Below the pieces are notes generated by a model. It was not told where the DNA came from. It ran no database searches and was given only the letters and a program-made list of their open reading frames with translations. A program made the position numbers and the translations under genes. A stretch of 28,964 nucleotides of DNA from CAVSWN01 sp046728115 (GTDB lineage: Bacteria; Acidobacteriota; Vicinamibacteria; Vicinamibacterales; CAVVIG01): positions 1 to 28,964 of the forward strand of contig JBKPDW010000290.1 in assembly GCA_046728115.1 (NCBI GenBank). The letters are read 5' to 3'. Of the stretch, positions 24,236 through 28,964 are shown piece after piece (the first letter of the stretch is position 1; each line of letters begins with the position of its first letter).

Positions 24236-26098
24236 TCAGTGACCGGAAGCCGACCCGCGAGGCAGCGCGAACGCGAGAATCTTCGTGCCCGGCGCCGCGC
24301 CGAGGAAGCTGCCGCCTCCGGCCGCCACCACGACGTATTGACGGCCGTCCTTGCCGAGAAACGTCATCGGCGTGGCGTGCGCACAGGCCGGAAGCTCGGT
24401 CTCCCACAGTTGCCGGCCGGTGCGCGATTCGAACGCACGGAAGCGGCAGTCGATGGTCGCGCCGATGAAGATCAATCCGCTCGCCGTCGCGATGCTGCCG
24501 CCGATGTTGAGCGTGCCGGTCTTGTCGAAGCCCTTGGCCTTCAGCGATTCGACGAAGCCGATCGGCACCTTCCACGCGATGTCGCCGCTGTTCACGTCGA
24601 GCGCCACGAGCTCACCGAACGGCGGGGCCGAGCATGGAATCCTGGTCTCGGGGTTCCAGAACCGACCCACCGCGCCGCCCCACGGACTGCGCCGCACCCA
24701 CGTCGGCGGACCGCCGCCGCGCGCGGTGCCCTGCACCATCTTCGCGACCTGCCCGAGGTTCATCACGCTGGTGAACACCAGGCCCAGCGTCGGGTCGTAC
24801 GAGAAGCCGTTCCAGTTGCCGCCACCCAACGTGCTGGGAAACGTCACCATCGTCCCTTCCACGCCGGCCGGCGTGTACGGCCCCCTGGTGTACATCCCGT
24901 TGGTGTCCCACAGCTCCTTACAGTACGCGGCGTGTTCCGGTGTGAGGGTGTAGAAGTCTTTCGCCGGATCGAATGTGTTCCGCGCGAGCGGCGCCGGCTT
25001 CACAGGAAACGGCTGCGTCGGCCACGTCGCTTCGCCTGGAACACTGCTCTGCGGCACTGGCCGTTCTTCGATCCCGAAGATCGGCTCACCAGTCACGCGG
25101 TCGAAGATGAAGACCAGCGCCATTTTCGTCATCACGGCGACCGCTGGAATCGTGCGGCCGTTACGTTTCACGTCGACGAGCGTGGGCGCGGCCGGGACGT
25201 CATAGTCCCAGAGATCGTGATGCACGAGCTGCCGATACCACTTCAACTTCCCCGTCGTCGCGTCGAGCGCGACGACGGAGTTGCCGTAGAGGTTGGCGCC
25301 CTTGCGATCCCCGCCGTAGTAGTCGGACGTCGGCGCGCCGATCGGCGCGTAGACGATGCCGCGTTCTGTATCGAGGGTGAAGAAGGACCACGTGTTGGTT
25401 CCCGACCGGTTCTTCCAGCTCTCACCTTCCCACGTTTCGACGCCGGGCTCGCCCGCGCGCGGCACGGTATGAAACGACCAGAGCAGCTTGCCCGTACGCG
25501 CATCCCACCCGCGGATGTCTCCGTAGAGACCGAAGCTCGGCGACTGTTCACCGTTGTTGCCGCCGGTGATGACGATGTTTTTGTAGATGGACGGCGGCGA
25601 CACGAGACTGAAGCCGCCGTCGACATCGCCGCGTACGCTCGCCTTCAGGTCGACAGAGCCGTCGTCTCCGAAGCCCACCGACGAATTGCCGCGCTCCGCG
25701 TCGATCGCGATCAGACGGTCGCCGGCGCCGCTGAAGAGACGGGGTGGTGTGTCGCGATCTCCGGGCCAGTAGGCAACGCCGCGCCGACTCACCGCGGCCG
25801 GGACCGTGTATCTCCAAATCACCTTCGCGGTTTCCGGCTCGAGCGCGATGATGTCCTTGCCCGCCGTGACGTACATGATGCCGTTGATGACGAGCGGCGT
25901 GACCTGGAGCCCATTGATTCCCGTATCGAACGTCCACGCGGGTGCCAGGCTTGCCACGTTCGCCGGCGTGATCTGCTCGAGCGGCGAGAAACGCTGGCCG
26001 CCGGCATCGTGATCGTGCGACGGCCAGTCGTTCACGTCGGCGGCAGCAAGGCCAATAACGAATGCGACACACGCCGCGGCGGCACAGATGATCTTCAT
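24236..26098 (-). CDS. PQQ-dependent dehydrogenase (quinoprotein beta-propeller), soluble, exported
   Basis: A 620-aa protein from ATG 26098, overlapping the receptor's TGA by one base (TGATG), so translation is coupled. A short signal (about 1-20, 'MKIICAAAACVAFVIGLAAA') precedes 'DWPSHDHDAGGQRFSPLEQI', the standard start of membrane-type glucose/alcohol quinoproteins. Propeller-blade motifs follow: 'LAPAWTFDTG', 'GKDIIALEPETAKVIWRY', 'DIRGWDARTGKLLWSFHT', 'VALDATTGKLKWYRQLVHHD', 'GELVALDVNSGDIAWKVPIG' and 'CRFRAFESRTGRQLWETELP', ending 'YVVVAAGGGSFLG'. There is no N-terminal five-helix membrane anchor and no CxxCH haem domain, so electrons must leave through a separate partner. Substrate is probably a sugar or alcohol brought in by the upstream receptor; this is inferred from operon order. 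Confidence 0.9.
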   Translation of the reverse strand: MKIICAAAACVAFVIGLAAADVNDWPSHDHDAGGQRFSPLEQITPANVASLAPAWTFDTGINGLQVTPLVINGIMYVTAGKDIIALEPETAKVIWRYTVPAAVSRRGVAYWPGDRDTPPRLFSGAGDRLIAIDAERGNSSVGFGDDGSVDLKASVRGDVDGGFSLVSPPSIYKNIVITGGNNGEQSPSFGLYGDIRGWDARTGKLLWSFHTVPRAGEPGVETWEGESWKNRSGTNTWSFFTLDTERGIVYAPIGAPTSDYYGGDRKGANLYGNSVVALDATTGKLKWYRQLVHHDLWDYDVPAAPTLVDVKRNGRTIPAVAVMTKMALVFIFDRVTGEPIFGIEERPVPQSSVPGEATWPTQPFPVKPAPLARNTFDPAKDFYTLTPEHAAYCKELWDTNGMYTRGPYTPAGVEGTMVTFPSTLGGGNWNGFSYDPTLGLVFTSVMNLGQVAKMVQGTARGGGPPTWVRRSPWGGAVGRFWNPETRIPCSAPPFGELVALDVNSGDIAWKVPIGFVESLKAKGFDKTGTLNIGGSIATASGLIFIGATIDCRFRAFESRTGRQLWETELPACAHATPMTFLGKDGRQYVVVAAGGGSFLGAAPGTKILAFALPRGSASGH

Positions 26099-28964
26099 CA
26101 GTACGCGAACTTCACCGCAAACTGCATGATGCGTGGATCCCCTGCGGTCAGGATCTGCCCGAACGTGCCGCTGTTCAGCGATGTCACCGGGGCGTTGTAG
26201 TTGACGTGATTGATCACGTTGAATACTTCCCAGCGCACCTGAACGTTCTGGCTGCCCGACAGCTTGAAGGTGCGCGTGACGGCAAGGTCGTTGTTGAACT
26301 GCCCCGGGTTCACGATTGTAAACGGCTTGAGCGTGCTGTAGGTCCCGCTTGCCGGCGCCGCGAACGCGGCGCGATTCAGATACGCCGTCGGTCCGCCCGT
26401 CCCATATGGATCGTCCAGCACCTGGACGGCACGCTGGGCGCCAATGCCCGTCAGCGCGGTGTCGACACCGGTCGTGATGCTGGAGCGGTTCCCGGTCTGC
26501 CACCGGACGATCGGCGACAACTGCCAATCCCCGAAAATCGCGGACATGGTGCGATTCGCGAACGTCGGTGTCCGGTAGACGGCTGACACGGCGGTCACGT
26601 GGCGTCTATCGGACGCGCAGTACGAATAGTCGAGATCGGGGTTCGACGGATCGACGATCGTCGGCCCGGTAATCTCCGTCGTCGCCGGATCGCTCATGCA
26701 TTTCGAGATAGTCCAGTTTCCGAGCACGGTGAAGCCGTTGATCAACCGCCGCTGCACCGACATGAGGAGCGCGTTGTAATTCCCGCGGCCGGTGTCGTCG
26801 ACCTGGCCGATCGTGCCGTAGAACTGGCCCTGCTGCTGGTTTTTCAGGAACAGCACCCGCCGCTGGTTGGTGTTGCCGGTCGTCGCACCCGGACCGAACA
26901 CGGCCGGGTCCAGCTCGGTGGCTCGCCAGAGATGAACAGAGCGATTTCCAAGATAGCTTGCCGACACGAGCCAGTCGCCGACCTGCCGCTGCACGCTGAC
27001 GTTCCACTGCTGGAGCTGGGTCGGCTCCAGATGGAGCGGCGTGTTCACATACACACCGAACGCGGGAAACGCAGCGGTGCGCCAGCCTTCGTTGAGCGCC
27101 GGGAACGGATTGCCACCCGGATACCCGAGATACGGATCGGCGAAGCCACCGGCCGGATTCGAGATTGTGATCTGGGCGCCCCACGGCGGGTTGTTGGCGA
27201 ACCGCGTGTTGAAGAACAGGTGCGCGGTGTCGTAGAACACGCCCCAGGATGCACGGACGCTGGTGCGCTCGTCACCGCCGGGTGTCCAGACCACCCCGAC
27301 CCGCGGCGCAAACTGCCACGTCTTGCCGAACGTCGTGCCCTCGCCAGGATACCCCTCGTCGCCAGGGAACATGAGACCGGCTGGCGCCTGCGGATAGGTC
27401 GTGCTGTGCACACCCTGATCGAACCGGGTCTGATCGAAATGGCTGGCCCATGCAAAAGTGTTTTGGATCGGGATGAAGGGTTCCCAGCGGAGTCCGGCAT
27501 TCAGGGACACATTAGACTTCACGCGCCAGTTGTCCTGGATGTACGCGCCGACGTAGTCGTTGTAGTCGTAGTCGTATACCGGGTTGCCCTGCACGAACCC
27601 GCCGCTCACGGTGCCCAGCATGAAGTCGGCCATCGAGAGACCGGTGCCCTGACCATTGAAGGTGAATTGCCCGTTCGTCGGACGGTTGTTGAGCGTCTCG
27701 ATTCGCGAGTGAATCCAGTTGGCGCCGACTGCAATCTGATGAGCGCCGCGGATCAGGTCGAAGTCGTCGGCGATCTGCCACCCCTTCGAATTGAAGTAAC
27801 CCGGATTGGTCGCGCCGGCGCCGACGCTGAAGCCGTTGCCGTTCACACTGACACCCATGTAGCCCGGCTGCAGGCTGAAGATGTTGCTGCCCAGTTCGGT
27901 CGGCGTGAAGTACTCCGGCAGCGGCCGATCGTTCAGCGTGCGGTTGAATGTCACGTGGAGCGAGTTGAGCGTTGACGCAGACAGTACGACGTTGTGGCCG
28001 ACCACCACGGAATGCGCCTGGTTGTTCTGCCCGGTCCGGCTCAGCGTCAGCACGTTCTTGCCGTCATAGGTGGCCGGGTTGTCGTACACCGCGTAGAAAT
28101 AGCGGACGAACAGCGTCTGCTTTGGATTGATCGTGTAGTCGATTTTGCCCAGGGCCTGATGTTCGGTGCTGTTGTTGGGGATGCCGTACTGGAGACGCCC
28201 GCACGGGTCGGTCGACACCGGCACGTGCTTCAGGAAATTGAGGGCCACCGTGCTGAAGCGTGTCGGGTCGATCTGATTGCCGGATCCGGCAAACGGTCCC
28301 GTCAGCGTGATCGGACGGCCCGCATTGCAGGCCGCTGACGTAACCGCGGTGAAGTCGCCGTTCAACATCGCCTGCGTCGGCACAAAGCTGATCGTGGTCA
28401 CCGGCTCGCTTCGCTCGATACGGCCCTGGTATGCGCCGAAGACGAACAGTTTGTTCTTCCGGATCGGTGCGCCCATCGTGCCGCCGAACTGATTGCGGTT
28501 CAGACTGTCCTTGACCGTCGCAAAGTAGTTCTTTTCGTTGAAGCGGAAGTTGCGGACGAACTCGAACAGGTTGCCGTGGGGTTCGTTCGTCCCAGACTTG
28601 GTGACGACGTTGACCGCGGATGCGGCGTGGTGGCCGTACCGCGCCGGCAGCGCGCTCGTTTCGACCTTGAACTCCTGCAGCGCGTCGGGAAACGGCGTCG
28701 GCAGGTTCAGGTTGTTGAAGGGATCGTTGTGCGTCCCGCCGTCCATGATGTATGTGATGCCGTTCGCCTGGCCGCCGGCCACCGAGATCGTCGCGGTGGG
28801 GAAGTTCTTGTTGGTGTTCAGGTCGCCGGCCGGCGCCGAGGTGGCGAGCCCCGACAGGAAAATCAGCTCGGACGACGACCGGCCGTTCAGCGGCATCTCC
28901 ATGAGCCGCTGGTTGTCGATAAACAGGCCGACGCCGGTGTTGCGCGTCACGACCAGCGTGCTGT
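26098..28964 (-). CDS. TonB-dependent receptor, Oar-like (N-terminus outside window)
   Basis: The frame is open to the last base of the window, so the signal peptide and carboxypeptidase-regulatory domain lie beyond it; about 955 residues are present. The visible part begins in the plug ('NQRLMEMPLNGRSSSELIFL', 'ISVAGGQANGITYIMDGGTH', 'LQEFKVETSALPARYG', 'NVVTKSGTNEPHGNLFEFVR'). A full barrel follows and ends 'QVRWEVFNVINHVNYNAP', 'GTFGQILTAGDPRIMQFAVK', 'FAY'. The final residue is Tyr rather than Phe, still aromatic as expected for barrel assembly. The stop codon overlaps the ATG of the PQQ dehydrogenase, so receptor, dehydrogenase and ThuA protein are one operon. The ligand is probably the substrate of that pathway. 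Confidence 0.93.
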   Translation of the reverse strand, partial: STLVVTRNTGVGLFIDNQRLMEMPLNGRSSSELIFLSGLATSAPAGDLNTNKNFPTATISVAGGQANGITYIMDGGTHNDPFNNLNLPTPFPDALQEFKVETSALPARYGHHAASAVNVVTKSGTNEPHGNLFEFVRNFRFNEKNYFATVKDSLNRNQFGGTMGAPIRKNKLFVFGAYQGRIERSEPVTTISFVPTQAMLNGDFTAVTSAACNAGRPITLTGPFAGSGNQIDPTRFSTVALNFLKHVPVSTDPCGRLQYGIPNNSTEHQALGKIDYTINPKQTLFVRYFYAVYDNPATYDGKNVLTLSRTGQNNQAHSVVVGHNVVLSASTLNSLHVTFNRTLNDRPLPEYFTPTELGSNIFSLQPGYMGVSVNGNGFSVGAGATNPGYFNSKGWQIADDFDLIRGAHQIAVGANWIHSRIETLNNRPTNGQFTFNGQGTGLSMADFMLGTVSGGFVQGNPVYDYDYNDYVGAYIQDNWRVKSNVSLNAGLRWEPFIPIQNTFAWASHFDQTRFDQGVHSTTYPQAPAGLMFPGDEGYPGEGTTFGKTWQFAPRVGVVWTPGGDERTSVRASWGVFYDTAHLFFNTRFANNPPWGAQITISNPAGGFADPYLGYPGGNPFPALNEGWRTAAFPAFGVYVNTPLHLEPTQLQQWNVSVQRQVGDWLVSASYLGNRSVHLWRATELDPAVFGPGATTGNTNQRRVLFLKNQQQGQFYGTIGQVDDTGRGNYNALLMSVQRRLINGFTVLGNWTISKCMSDPATTEITGPTIVDPSNPDLDYSYCASDRRHVTAVSAVYRTPTFANRTMSAIFGDWQLSPIVRWQTGNRSSITTGVDTALTGIGAQRAVQVLDDPYGTGGPTAYLNRAAFAAPASGTYSTLKPFTIVNPGQFNNDLAVTRTFKLSGSQNVQVRWEVFNVINHVNYNAPVTSLNSGTFGQILTAGDPRIMQFAVKFAY

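Noticed and set aside
24095..26200. 701-aa plus-strand open frame opposite the PQQ dehydrogenase
   Set aside because: A long antisense frame typical of high-GC codon bias; the composition is Arg/Ala/His-heavy and no domain is visible, while the opposite strand encodes a full quinoprotein.
26599..27975. 458-aa plus-strand open frame opposite the TonB receptor
   Set aside because: Antisense shadow with no signal, motif or start-site support.
1..28964. CRISPR array, tRNA, rRNA, phage or transposon genes
   Set aside because: Scanned by eye for regular spaced repeats, cloverleaf-like ends and integrase/transposase motifs; none was found.

Overview
The window looks like a chromosomal segment of a soil-type Acidobacteriota, most likely class Vicinamibacteria. 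The basis is high GC, four Oar-like TonB-dependent receptors with carboxypeptidase-regulatory N-termini in 29 kb, and a dense mix of DUF1080, ThuA, PQQ, DUF362, amidohydrolase and PSCyt-type cytochrome genes. The taxonomic call is inference from gene content; no rRNA or other marker gene is present. I see no tRNA, rRNA, CRISPR array or transposase.

Layout. 1-345 is the 3' end of a TonB receptor, convergent with a DUF1080 gene (364-1065, minus). 1348-1623 is a small DUF4177-like protein. 1702-3039 is a ThuA-DUF296 fusion, convergent with a CBM9-like gene (3046-3777, minus). 3974-6696 is a tight plus-strand operon: cupin, Tat-exported SelA-fold PLP enzyme, ApbE. It converges on a minus-strand pair: a DUF362 protein (7602-8744) and an unrecognised 294-aa protein overlapping its stop. 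8988-15805 holds a complete TonB receptor followed by exported RidA, a second SelA-fold PLP enzyme with an extra C-terminal beta domain, and a COG3964-like amidohydrolase. 15806-17908 is a distinct, less GC-rich stretch with a surface-type protein gene (16696-17805), a probable broken paralogue before it (16134-16325) and a 15-bp perfect hairpin after it. It abuts a truncated cytochrome c gene (17909-18130, minus), which follows a 1286-aa TonB receptor (18144-22004, minus). 22163-23380 is a CE1-type esterase, divergent from that receptor. 23414-28964 is a coupled minus-strand operon: TonB receptor (start outside the window), PQQ dehydrogenase, ThuA protein.

How it fits together. Nearly every intact gene starts with a Sec or Tat signal, so the region is a catalogue of outer-membrane and periplasmic proteins. 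Two themes stand out. One is oxidised (3-keto) sugar metabolism: DUF1080, two ThuA proteins, a quinoprotein, a CBM9-like protein and an esterase beside receptors. The other, and the best candidate for an undescribed system, is a periplasmic PLP module. In it a Tat-exported SelA-fold enzyme sits with a Tat-exported RidA (which clears reactive enamine/imine products of PLP lyases) and an exported amidohydrolase, downstream of a receptor. A paralogue of the PLP enzyme sits in a cupin-ApbE operon about 8 kb away. Functions of the PLP module are inferred, not shown.
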